From: Lysinibacillus sp. ZYM-1
GTDB taxonomy: Bacteria; Bacillota; Bacilli; Bacillales_A; Planococcaceae
NCBI RefSeq assembly: GCF_001308875.1
Contig: NZ_KQ465109.1
Location: forward strand, 62,001-126,000
Reading direction: 5' to 3'
DNA: 64,000 nt
The notes under the pieces are model-generated. The model did not search any database and was not told where the DNA came from. It saw only the letters and a program-made list of their open reading frames with translations. Below, piece by piece: positions 8,796 to 15,608 of the stretch. Positions within the stretch are counted from its first letter, which is position 1. Each line of letters opens with the position of its first letter. The translations under genes and the position numbers were made by a program.

Positions 8796-9294
8796 GCCTT
8801 AGCACCTCCCATTCCTCTTGCTTTAGATGGGGCTTTAATGCCTCTCTTGCCCGTCTTAGCCTTGTTTTCACTGTATTTTCTGCAATCCCCAGTAATTGGG
8901 CAATTTCATGTATTTTCATTTCTTCAAAGTAATACAGAATGATAGGCTCTCGATACATAAGAGCTAGCTTTAAAATAGCCGCTCCAACATAGGATCGTTC
9001 CTCCGCAGCTACAAGCTCATCACGCTGCTTATTCCATTTCATCGGAAATACTTTTTCTTGTAATAGTAATTTTTTATAATGCCAGCTTTTTAAATAATCC
9101 TTGCTTTGATTAATTGTTAATGTGGATAAAAAAGCGCGTAGCTGCCCTCGTTCCTCATAGTCACACTGAGAAAACTTAATAAATACCTCCTGCACAATAT
9201 CCTCCGCAGTTTGCAGGTTTTTTACATAAAAATAGGCGAGACGTAATAAATGATCTGCATGTTCATCGATAATTTTTTCAAGTATGCCATCCAC
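8788..9294 (-). CDS. ECF-type RNA polymerase sigma factor
   Basis: 168-aa alternative sigma factor. Region 2 spans about residues 10-75 (AEDIVQEVFIKFSQ), region 4 about 105-160 (LILYYFEEMKIHEIAQLLGIAENTVKTRLRRAREAL), with a complete C-terminal HTH. It starts with GTG at 9294; the SD-like AAGGGGAGG abuts the start, which is tight spacing, but alignment to the paralogue at 1-441 supports this start. It is cotranscribed with the overlapping membrane protein gene, its probable anti-sigma factor. An ECF-type promoter 20-45 bp upstream suggests autoregulation. The stimulus is unknown. Confidence 0.93.
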   Translation of the reverse strand: MDGILEKIIDEHADHLLRLAYFYVKNLQTAEDIVQEVFIKFSQCDYEERGQLRAFLSTLTINQSKDYLKSWHYKKLLLQEKVFPMKWNKQRDELVAAEERSYVGAAILKLALMYREPIILYYFEEMKIHEIAQLLGIAENTVKTRLRRAREALKPHLKQEEWEVLRHE

Positions 9295-9313
9295 CTCCCC
9301 TTCTTACACTATA

Positions 9314-9340
9314 AACGACTACCAATATATAACCGTTTCA
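9314..9340 (-). promoter_or_regulatory. Candidate ECF-type autoregulatory promoter
   Basis: On the minus strand TGAAAC (9335-9340) is followed after 17 bp by CGTT (9314-9317), the TGAAAC/CGT pattern of Bacillus ECF promoters. It lies 20 bp before the sigma start codon. Motif seen; autoregulation is inferred. Confidence 0.55.
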
Positions 9341-9368
9341 ATTTTTTTAACTATTTTCTTCTAGCGTA

Positions 9369-9411
9369 TTGACCTTGGAGCATACTCCAATGTTAGGATG
9401 ATTTTAGGAGG
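9369..9411 (+). promoter_or_regulatory. MerR-type promoter with 19-bp spacer and dyad operator
   Basis: TTGACC (9369-9374) and TAGGAT (9394-9399) are 19 bp apart, the over-long spacer typical of MerR-activated promoters. The spacer contains the perfect inverted repeat TTGGAG-CATA-CTCCAA (9375-9390). The SD AGGAGG (9406-9411) begins only 7 bp after the -10, so the mRNA leader must be very short. Confidence 0.85.
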
Positions 9412-9418
9412 TGCTCAT

Positions 9419-9844
9419 ATGAAAATTAAACAATTCGCCGAGAAGTTTCACCTAACAACCGATACAGTTCGTTACTACGAAAAAGAGGGACTATTATATC
9501 CCCAAAAGTTAGACAATGGCTACCGTGTGTATGATGGCACATGTGAACATACTATGAAATTCATTCTCGTTCTACGCCAGCTAGGCTTTACCTTACAAGA
9601 AATTAAATACTTACTAACACTCGAACAGAAACCAATATCCTCAGAATGTAATGAAGAAACGGTACAGCTATTTTCCGCAAAGATTACCCATATTGAACAA
9701 CTAATGCACTTTTATCAGCATGCACTTCAGTCCTTACGACTGACAAAAACGTTAATGGCAGACGGACAATTCGAAAACAATCAGGAAAAAATTTCCTTAC
9801 TCATTGAAAATATGTATGAAAATTTACAGGAAGGTCGTGGTTAA
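9419..9844 (+). CDS. MerR family transcriptional regulator
   Basis: 141-aa regulator. The N-terminal winged HTH is intact: IKQFAEKFHLTTDTVRYYEKEGLLYP then NGYRVYD, followed by LRQLGFTLQEIKYLL. A helical dimerisation region runs to the end. Only two cysteines are present (about residues 41 and 78), not the metal-binding Cys loop of CueR or MerR, so a redox or small-molecule signal is more likely than copper. Start set at ATG 9419 with AGGAGG 7 nt upstream, preferred over an ATG seven codons earlier. It lies directly behind its own MerR-type promoter and is followed 1 bp later by a DUF4260 gene, the likely target. Confidence 0.92.
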   Translation: MKIKQFAEKFHLTTDTVRYYEKEGLLYPQKLDNGYRVYDGTCEHTMKFILVLRQLGFTLQEIKYLLTLEQKPISSECNEETVQLFSAKITHIEQLMHFYQHALQSLRLTKTLMADGQFENNQEKISLLIENMYENLQEGRG

Positions 9845-9845
9845 A

Positions 9846-10199
9846 ATGAAACTACGTAAAATTATCTCTCTAGAATATGTCATCGCCTTTATCATTACAG
9901 TCTTTTTCTATAGGCACTTGGATTTTTCCTGGCTACCGTTTGTTTTACTTTTACTGTTACCTGATATCACGATGGTCGGCTATCTGATTAATTCGAAAAC
10001 AGGGGCACTTTTCTATAATATTGGACATAGCTTTGTGTTACCCGCCATACTTCTTGTGATTGGCTTTATGCTATCCACACCACCACTTCTAATGGTTGCC
10101 TTAATTTGGCTAGCGCATATTTTCTTAGATCGGGCACTCGGTTATGGTTTAAAATATGAAGAAGCCTTTTCAAAAACGCATTTACAGCAAATTGCGTAG
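9846..10199 (+). CDS. DUF4260 family membrane protein
   Basis: 117-aa integral membrane protein with four hydrophobic segments (about residues 8-25, 30-48, 58-76 and 80-100). The C-terminal LDRALGYGLKY...FSKTHLQ motif and the YNIGHSFVLP stretch are, from memory, hallmarks of DUF4260. The ATG lies 1 bp after the MerR stop, with GGAAGG about 11 nt upstream, so the two are cotranscribed and coupled. Function of the family is unknown; the MerR pairing suggests it is induced by a chemical or redox stress. Confidence 0.78.
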   Translation: MKLRKIISLEYVIAFIITVFFYRHLDFSWLPFVLLLLLPDITMVGYLINSKTGALFYNIGHSFVLPAILLVIGFMLSTPPLLMVALIWLAHIFLDRALGYGLKYEEAFSKTHLQQIA

Positions 10200-10225
10200 G
10201 TATTATTTTTTAAGCATAAACACAA

Positions 10226-10253
10226 AAAGGAGTTTGGTCATCCAAGCTCCTTT
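10226..10253. terminator. Bidirectional terminator between DUF4260 and RCC1 genes
   Basis: Stem AAAGGAG with an extended TTTGG, loop TCAT, then CCAA(G)CTCCTTT. The T-run is better on the minus strand, but the hairpin lies between convergent genes and can serve both. Confidence 0.7.
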
Positions 10254-10310
10254 AGTGATGTTTTATCATCTTTTTAATAATCTCGCTCTTTAATGGGCCG
10301 TGTTGAAAAA

Positions 10311-11207
10311 CTAATTGTCGGACACTTGGATGTCCTGCCAACCGCTTACATCGCATTGGCCATACTCATTATCACCCACAGCAACCACCGTTCCGTCAGA
10401 TTGAAGACCGAGCGTATGCGCACAACCTGCTGCTATCGCTACAATATCACGCCAGCCACTGACATTACATTGACCATGCTTATTCAAGCCTACAGCCGTC
10501 ACCGTTCCATCCGATTGAAGTCCAATGGTATGTTGACTACCCGCCGCTATCGCCACAATGCCTTGCCAGCCAGTTACATCGCATTGGTCATGTTTATTCG
10601 AACCCACAGCTGTCACGGTTTCGTCAGATTGAAGACCGATTGTATGAAGAAAACCTGCAGCGACCGCCACCATATTGCACCAGTCATTGACATTGCATTG
10701 ACGATACCGATTATTCCCCACAGCCATCACCGTTCCGTCCATTTGAAGACCAATTGAATGCCAGTCACCTACCGCAACCGCCACCATATCACGCCAGTCG
10801 TTTACATTACACTCACCCTCATTGTTTTTGCCCACTGCGACTACCTTGCCATCCGATTGAAGTCCAATGGTATGACACCAACCCGCTGCAACAGCTACAA
10901 TATTGCACCAGTCATCTACATTACATTGACAATGCTTATTCCAACCGACAGCTGCTACAGTACCATTAGATTGAAGACCGAGCGTATGCGTATTACCCGT
11001 GTTCATCGCCATATGAACATTACCTGCAGCAACCGCCACGATATCGCGCCAGCCGCTTACATTACATTGGCCATATTTATTATCACCTGTAGCCACCACA
11101 GTTCCATCATCTTTGAGCCCAACGCTATGACGACGACCTGCCGCTATGGTATCTCTAGGCAACCCTTTTATCTCTAATAAACTTTTATTTGGTGAATTCC
11201 AATCCAT
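10311..11207 (-). CDS. RCC1-repeat (beta-propeller) protein
   Basis: 298-aa protein made almost wholly of RCC1-like repeats. After a short N-terminus, a unit with consensus TVVAVGxNxxGQCxVxxW, then xxIVAIAAGxxHTxGLQSDG recurs every 38 residues: six full units, a partial first (AAGRRHSVGL) and a partial last one. The first full unit is longer by a 9-residue insert. Such repeats form a propeller used as a protein-interaction surface. No signal peptide, so cytoplasmic. Start set at ATG 11207 behind GGGGG, not the TTG four codons earlier. The partner and role are unknown. The DNA itself is a 114-bp tandem repeat, which makes copy-number change likely. Confidence 0.85.
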   Translation of the reverse strand: MDWNSPNKSLLEIKGLPRDTIAAGRRHSVGLKDDGTVVATGDNKYGQCNVSGWRDIVAVAAGNVHMAMNTGNTHTLGLQSNGTVAAVGWNKHCQCNVDDWCNIVAVAAGWCHTIGLQSDGKVVAVGKNNEGECNVNDWRDMVAVAVGDWHSIGLQMDGTVMAVGNNRYRQCNVNDWCNMVAVAAGFLHTIGLQSDETVTAVGSNKHDQCDVTGWQGIVAIAAGSQHTIGLQSDGTVTAVGLNKHGQCNVSGWRDIVAIAAGCAHTLGLQSDGTVVAVGDNEYGQCDVSGWQDIQVSDN

Positions 11208-11332
11208 TTTTACCCCCAAATATTTATGTCATCATGAACATAAACGTAATCACATTATAAAGAGTTGGTACGACCAATGCGAGCGCTAACCGTTTTTAAT
11301 ATGATGTACTATATAAACTATTTCCCTACCAT

Positions 11333-11365
11333 AAAAAAAGCAGGATCCTTCACCTGTGATCCTGC
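11333..11365 (-). terminator. Rho-independent terminator of the two-component/lipoprotein operon
   Basis: Arms GCAGGATC (11340-11347) and GATCCTGC (11358-11365) plus a run of seven T on the minus strand. Confidence 0.87.
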
Positions 11366-11376
11366 CTCCAAATTAT

Positions 11377-11598
11377 TTATATGAATCGTTTTAATAGTGA
11401 TTCATATATCCCTACCATCAATACTCCAATCAATATTGGAATTAGTGAAGTAAAACTGAAATAAAAGCCTACAGCATCATAGCGGCCTGTAAAATGAAAT
11501 TGTAGCCAAGACACTTCATAGGTTTCGCCTACCCCATATAAAAAAATAGTGGTAAATAAAAACAATGCAAGACATTTCAGCCCTTGTGCTCTTTTCAT
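11377..11598 (-). CDS. Small membrane protein of unknown function
   Basis: 73 aa with two membrane segments (about residues 8-24 and 45-66) and basic ends. It is the last gene of the operon response regulator-histidine kinase-lipoprotein-this gene, 9 bp after the lipoprotein stop, with SD GAGGTG about 5 nt before the ATG. I do not recognise the family. Position suggests it works with the lipoprotein or the kinase at the membrane. Confidence 0.72.
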   Translation of the reverse strand: MKRAQGLKCLALFLFTTIFLYGVGETYEVSWLQFHFTGRYDAVGFYFSFTSLIPILIGVLMVGIYESLLKRFI

Positions 11599-11607
11599 AA
11601 CATCACC

Positions 11608-12678
11608 TCATTGAACAAGTTTCATTTGTTGCGCATAGCTTAATAGATCTTCAATCGTTAGCTCTGGATTTTCCCCAACGATATTGTATTGATAGCCATT
11701 TTCTTGCCAAGTAATTGAACGGAAATTTTTATCATTCATAACCGTTCCTTTTTGCCCTCGAATATCCATTTCTTTTTCATTTAAAATGGGGTCAATATCC
11801 GCTATATTAGCATCTGCTTTAAAAATCGTAACGAAAAAAGCCAGCTCCCCATCTAATTCATAATCAAACGAATATTCAAGTCGATCCTCTATCCCTTTAA
11901 CCATCGAAATTTTGTCTAACATAAGACCATTTTCTTGTGGCACCAATAAAAATTTTTCGAGTTGTTGCTTTGCTTCATCCAATGAAATTAGCTCTGAAGT
12001 ATCTTCACTGCTAATCTCTTGGATCGTTACATCCTTTGGTAGATCTAGCGTAAATTGTTGATCATCTATTTTTTCACCAACATTTATCTTTGTGTATTCG
12101 GTGATCATTTGATTACCTGCATTATCTGACTTCATTTTTAATGTCAGCCATGTTTTTTTGTCAATCCATGCTTCTATGTCCCCAAATAACGTTTCCGTTT
12201 TATTAGTTTTTGCCACAATTTTATACGTGTCTCTACCAGCGATTTTCTCCTCGCCTGCTATCTTAATATCATGTGTATCTTTAACCAAATTAAAAATAAG
12301 CTGTACTTTATCTCTTGGGGATTGGAGTCCATCTAGTTCACCTTGTAGATAAGCCATTTTATAGGCTGTATTTTCAGTAACGTCGTAGCTTAACACTTGT
12401 GAATCAGTCATGATGGAAATGACATGTTCACCATTGTCACCTGTCAACTCTATACGTCTATTGCTATCCTTGGTCCATTCTTTTACTTGAGCTTTGCCAC
12501 CTAGCTCTCCCATATCTACCGTATATTCGCCATAATATGTTAGCGGCTCCTTTGATTCTTGAAGAGCTTGTTCCATAATTTCTTGTGGTGTATACGAGGT
12601 CTCCGTATTACAGCCTACTAAACTAAATGTCATAACAGCCATTAAGCCTGCTGCTCGGCATGATTTTTTCCAATTCAT
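11608..12678 (-). CDS. LolA-like lipoprotein
   Basis: 356-aa lipoprotein. Signal peptide with lipobox LVGC (Cys23). The mature part begins with a LolA/RseB-like fold pattern: SKEPLTYYGEYTVDMGELGGKAQ, later WIDKKTWLTLKMKS and FTLDLPKDV. A second half (about 225-350) ends with DLLSYAQQMKL. It sits on the outer face of the membrane. The start ATG overlaps the kinase stop (ATGA), so it is translationally coupled to the two-component system. RseB-like lipoproteins can act as sensors of envelope state, so it may feed the kinase. That role is inferred from context. Confidence 0.82.
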   Translation of the reverse strand: MNWKKSCRAAGLMAVMTFSLVGCNTETSYTPQEIMEQALQESKEPLTYYGEYTVDMGELGGKAQVKEWTKDSNRRIELTGDNGEHVISIMTDSQVLSYDVTENTAYKMAYLQGELDGLQSPRDKVQLIFNLVKDTHDIKIAGEEKIAGRDTYKIVAKTNKTETLFGDIEAWIDKKTWLTLKMKSDNAGNQMITEYTKINVGEKIDDQQFTLDLPKDVTIQEISSEDTSELISLDEAKQQLEKFLLVPQENGLMLDKISMVKGIEDRLEYSFDYELDGELAFFVTIFKADANIADIDPILNEKEMDIRGQKGTVMNDKNFRSITWQENGYQYNIVGENPELTIEDLLSYAQQMKLVQ

Positions 12679-14126
12679 AGTTCGTTTACTCCTTTATAAG
12701 GTGGTAGCCAGCAGATAACCGCTGTTCCAATGTCCTCTTTAGAAAGCAGCTGTACCGTGCCACCGTGTTTTTCAATAATTTGTTTCGTAATATTCAAACC
12801 TAGTCCTGTTCCGCGGTCTCCAGCCTTTGATCTTGCATGATCTGCTTGATACATGGGCTCGAATAATTTTTCAATATCCTTTTCTGGTATGCCCTGTCCG
12901 CAATTTTGCACAATCATGTACATACCTTCTTGCTTGTTTAAAGTTGGTTTAAGGAAATCAAAACTCCATTTCGGATCACTCCCGGCTTTGACTGCCGCTA
13001 AGCCAATAGTTGTACCTATCTCACCAAAACGCCATGCGTTGCTCAATAAATTATCAATCACGCGTTGTAGTTGTTTAGGATGCACAGCATATAGCCCATC
13101 CACATCACAGAATATTTCTAATGTAAACCCTCGTTCCTCACATAACGGTTCATAGTCAGATAAGGCCATGTCAAAAAATTCTTCACCATCAACAGCTACC
13201 AGCTCTAATTCATAGTTCGTTGATTGAAGTAATGTAAACATCAATAAATCTTCTAACATATGTTTCATCCGATCAGCTTTCGTTACGATGACCTGCTGAT
13301 ATTCTTCCTGTTGCTTTTCTGATAAGACATTGTTTCGTAAAGATTCTGCATAGGCATGAATAGCTGTAAGAGGCGTTTTTAAATCATGGGAGATACTTGC
13401 AATCATCATCTCTTTTTGCTGTTGTTCCACTTTTAAAGAAGTCCGAGTCTTTTCAATTTCATCTTGCATCGCCACAAATGTTTGGGCGAGTAAGCCAATC
13501 TCATCTTTTCTTGCGCTTAGATTTGATTCTATATGCTCACCTTTTGCAAAATTCCGCATTTGATGCATCAGTTCTCGTAATGGTCGATTTAGTTTCCGAT
13601 TAAGCAACACTATGACGGCTAAATAAATGACTAGAAACAGTAGAATGGAGCCTGTAATGACAAGCCATGAACGCTTCTCTACACCTTTTACCCAATCTGT
13701 TCTTATTAATTGAATTTCATAGATGCCCAACAAATTCCCTTTTTGATAAACAGGCTCCTTGTAGGTAAAGGCGTTGTATGTTTGTTGTAAGTCATATAGA
13801 CCTTTCAGCATGCGCTCTTTCCCCACATATCCCGATAGTAAAGGGTTGGAGGAATATAAGACGAAGCCTGATTTCGTATAAAGTGTAATCGCCAGCTGCT
13901 CATTTGTCAGTTCTTCTATCTCTTCTAGATTCGCATTTTTTTGATAAAGTGCTGCATCGTCTACAATTTCTTTTACCTGATTCAGCTCTGTCCACTTGTC
14001 AAAGTATTCTGCAACATTTTTATCTTGATAATAAGCATTAATCCACACATAAAGGCTATAGGCTCCAGCTATGGGCAACACCATGACAATAAAAAAAGTA
14101 ATCAGTAACCAAGATTTAATTTTCAT
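12675..14126 (-). CDS. Sensor histidine kinase (HAMP, HisKA, HATPase)
   Basis: 483-aa membrane kinase. Membrane segments at about 7-28 and 152-175 enclose a ~125-residue extracellular sensor domain. A HAMP domain follows (about 176-228), then the H-box SISHDLKTPLTA with phospho-acceptor His247, N-box NLLSNAWRFGE, and G boxes GQGIPEKDIEKLFEP and GDRGTGLGLNI. It phosphorylates the OmpR regulator encoded just upstream; the genes overlap by 4 bp (ATGA). The downstream overlap with a LolA-like lipoprotein gene is the notable feature of the locus. Signal unknown. Confidence 0.95.
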   Translation of the reverse strand: MKIKSWLLITFFIVMVLPIAGAYSLYVWINAYYQDKNVAEYFDKWTELNQVKEIVDDAALYQKNANLEEIEELTNEQLAITLYTKSGFVLYSSNPLLSGYVGKERMLKGLYDLQQTYNAFTYKEPVYQKGNLLGIYEIQLIRTDWVKGVEKRSWLVITGSILLFLVIYLAVIVLLNRKLNRPLRELMHQMRNFAKGEHIESNLSARKDEIGLLAQTFVAMQDEIEKTRTSLKVEQQQKEMMIASISHDLKTPLTAIHAYAESLRNNVLSEKQQEEYQQVIVTKADRMKHMLEDLLMFTLLQSTNYELELVAVDGEEFFDMALSDYEPLCEERGFTLEIFCDVDGLYAVHPKQLQRVIDNLLSNAWRFGEIGTTIGLAAVKAGSDPKWSFDFLKPTLNKQEGMYMIVQNCGQGIPEKDIEKLFEPMYQADHARSKAGDRGTGLGLNITKQIIEKHGGTVQLLSKEDIGTAVICWLPPYKGVNEL

Positions 14127-14821
14127 AATGGTTCACCAATAAAGCGGTAACCCTTACCCCACACAGTTTGAATAAAATATGGACTTTTCACTGAATCCTT
14201 GAGCTTCTCTCGTAGTGCCTTAATATGTACTGTGACAGTATGTGTATCCTCTAAAGTCGCTTGCTGCCAAATATGCTGATATAGTTCCTCTTTCGTAAAG
14301 GTTTGGCTCGGATTTTTTGCTAGTAGCTTGACCAGAGCAAATTCTTTTTGAGTTAACGCTACTTCTTGTTGATTAACGCTTACTATTTCTCGTTGCCATT
14401 CAATTGTTAATCCGTTGGCATAGGCAGTTTGCTCTTCTACAACGTCTTGCTTGTTATAGCGTCTCCAGCGTCTAAGATGGGAGTCCACACGTGCCTTTAA
14501 CTCCTCTAAACTAAACGGCTTTGCAATATAATCGTCCGCCCCCTGCAAGCCCTTCACCTTATCCGCTTCTTCCTTACGGGCACTCATCATGAGGATGGGT
14601 ACTTCACTTTCCCAACGTATATTTTGACAAACAGTAAGACCATCCATTTCTGGTAGCATCCAATCGACTAACACTAAATCGAATGGTTGCGCTTGAAAAT
14701 CAGCTAGTCCTTCAAGGCCCGTTGTTGCCCATGTCACAAGATAGCCCTCATGCTCCAGTGTATCCTTGACAATGCGCCCAATCGCTGCATCATCCTCAAT
14801 CAGTAGTATCTTTTCCTTCAT
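14123..14821 (-). CDS. OmpR/PhoB family response regulator
   Basis: 232-aa DNA-binding regulator. The receiver domain (1-115) has acidic pocket ED/D at 9-11, phospho-acceptor Asp53 (LVDWMLPEMDG) and the KPF motif near 105. The C-terminal winged helix (about 135-230) has LTQKEFALVKLLAKNPSQTF and VTVHIKALREKL. First gene of the operon with the kinase, lipoprotein and small membrane protein. ATG with SD AGGAGGAG. The 21-bp repeat array begins about 110 bp upstream of this start. Confidence 0.95.
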   Translation of the reverse strand: MKEKILLIEDDAAIGRIVKDTLEHEGYLVTWATTGLEGLADFQAQPFDLVLVDWMLPEMDGLTVCQNIRWESEVPILMMSARKEEADKVKGLQGADDYIAKPFSLEELKARVDSHLRRWRRYNKQDVVEEQTAYANGLTIEWQREIVSVNQQEVALTQKEFALVKLLAKNPSQTFTKEELYQHIWQQATLEDTHTVTVHIKALREKLKDSVKSPYFIQTVWGKGYRFIGEPL

Positions 14822-14933
14822 CAGTTCTCCTCCTGTTTAAACCTTACTACGGAAAAAGCGATTTCCTCCGAACTTTACACTTTCTTTATAATTACCTTAG
14901 AGCGAATCCGTATTTTGCACAACTGATTGGGGT

Positions 14934-15567
14934 TGTCCATCACTTTCCTCGTTTTATCCGTCACTTTTGCCACGCTATCCGTCACTTCGCTCAATCTTTC
15001 CGTTTCCTCGATCCTATCCTTCACTCTGCTTGGACTATCCGTCACTTTTGCCACGTTATCCGTCACTTTCCTCGCTTTATCCGTCACTTTTGCCACGTTA
15101 TCCGTCACTTTCCTCGCTTTATCCGTCACTTCGCTCAATCTTTCCGTTTCCTCGATCCTATCCTTCACTCTGCTCGGACTATCCGTCACTTTTGCCACGT
15201 TATCCGTCACTTTCCTCGCTTTATCCGTCACTTCGCTCAATCTATCCGTTTCCTCGATCCTATCCTTCACTCTGCTTGGGCTATCCGTCACTTTTGCCGC
15301 GCTATCCGTCACTTTCCTCGGTTTATCCGTCACTTCGCTCAATCTATCCGTTTCCTCGGTTCTATTCTTCACTCCGCTTGGGCTATCCGTCACTTTTGCT
15401 GCGCTATCCGTCACTTTTGCCACGCTATCCGTCACTTTCCTCGCTTTATCCGTCTCTTCGCCAGTCCTATCCGTCACTTTTGCCGCGCTATCCGTCACTT
15501 CGCTCAATCTTTCCGTTTCCTCGATCCTATCCTTCACTCTGCTCGGATTATTCGCCACTTTAGCCCA
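14934..15567. repeat. Tandem 21-bp repeat array 1 (31 units, 102-bp higher-order period)
   Basis: Read on the plus strand, 31 head-to-tail units start with the core TATCCGTCACTT or a close variant, followed by about nine variable bases. Five units (numbers 4, 11, 16, 21 and 29) are 18 bp, the rest 21 bp. Variants recur in the order C-D-E-A-B (endings CGCTCAATC; the 18-bp type TTTCCTCGATCC; CTCTGCTTGG; TTGCCACG; TCCTCGCTT), giving a 102-bp super-repeat. The plus strand is pyrimidine-rich. The array begins 3-8 bp from the T-run of the pit operon terminator and ends about 110 bp before the response regulator gene. Three frames are open because 18 and 21 are multiples of 3, but no frame has a credible start. 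Confidence 0.95.
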
Positions 15568-15570
15568 AAC

Positions 15571-15599
15571 AAAAAAAGAATGCACAGTTTTGTGCATTC
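15571..15599 (-). terminator. Rho-independent terminator of the pit operon
   Basis: Perfect 9-bp stem GAATGCACA (15578-15586) / TGTGCATTC (15591-15599), 4-nt loop, then seven T on the minus strand. The only ATG that could open the long minus-strand frame of the adjoining repeat array lies inside this stem. Confidence 0.92.
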
Positions 15600-15608
15600 C
15601 TCATCGAA

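Noticed and set aside
10293-11177. Plus-strand open frames over the RCC1 gene
   Set aside because: They are antisense shadows produced by the 114-bp repeat of the minus-strand gene and lack SD sites.
14934-15567. CRISPR array
   Set aside because: The repeat core is 12 bp with a 9-bp filler that itself recurs in a few types. There are no unique 30-nt spacers, no cas genes and no leader.
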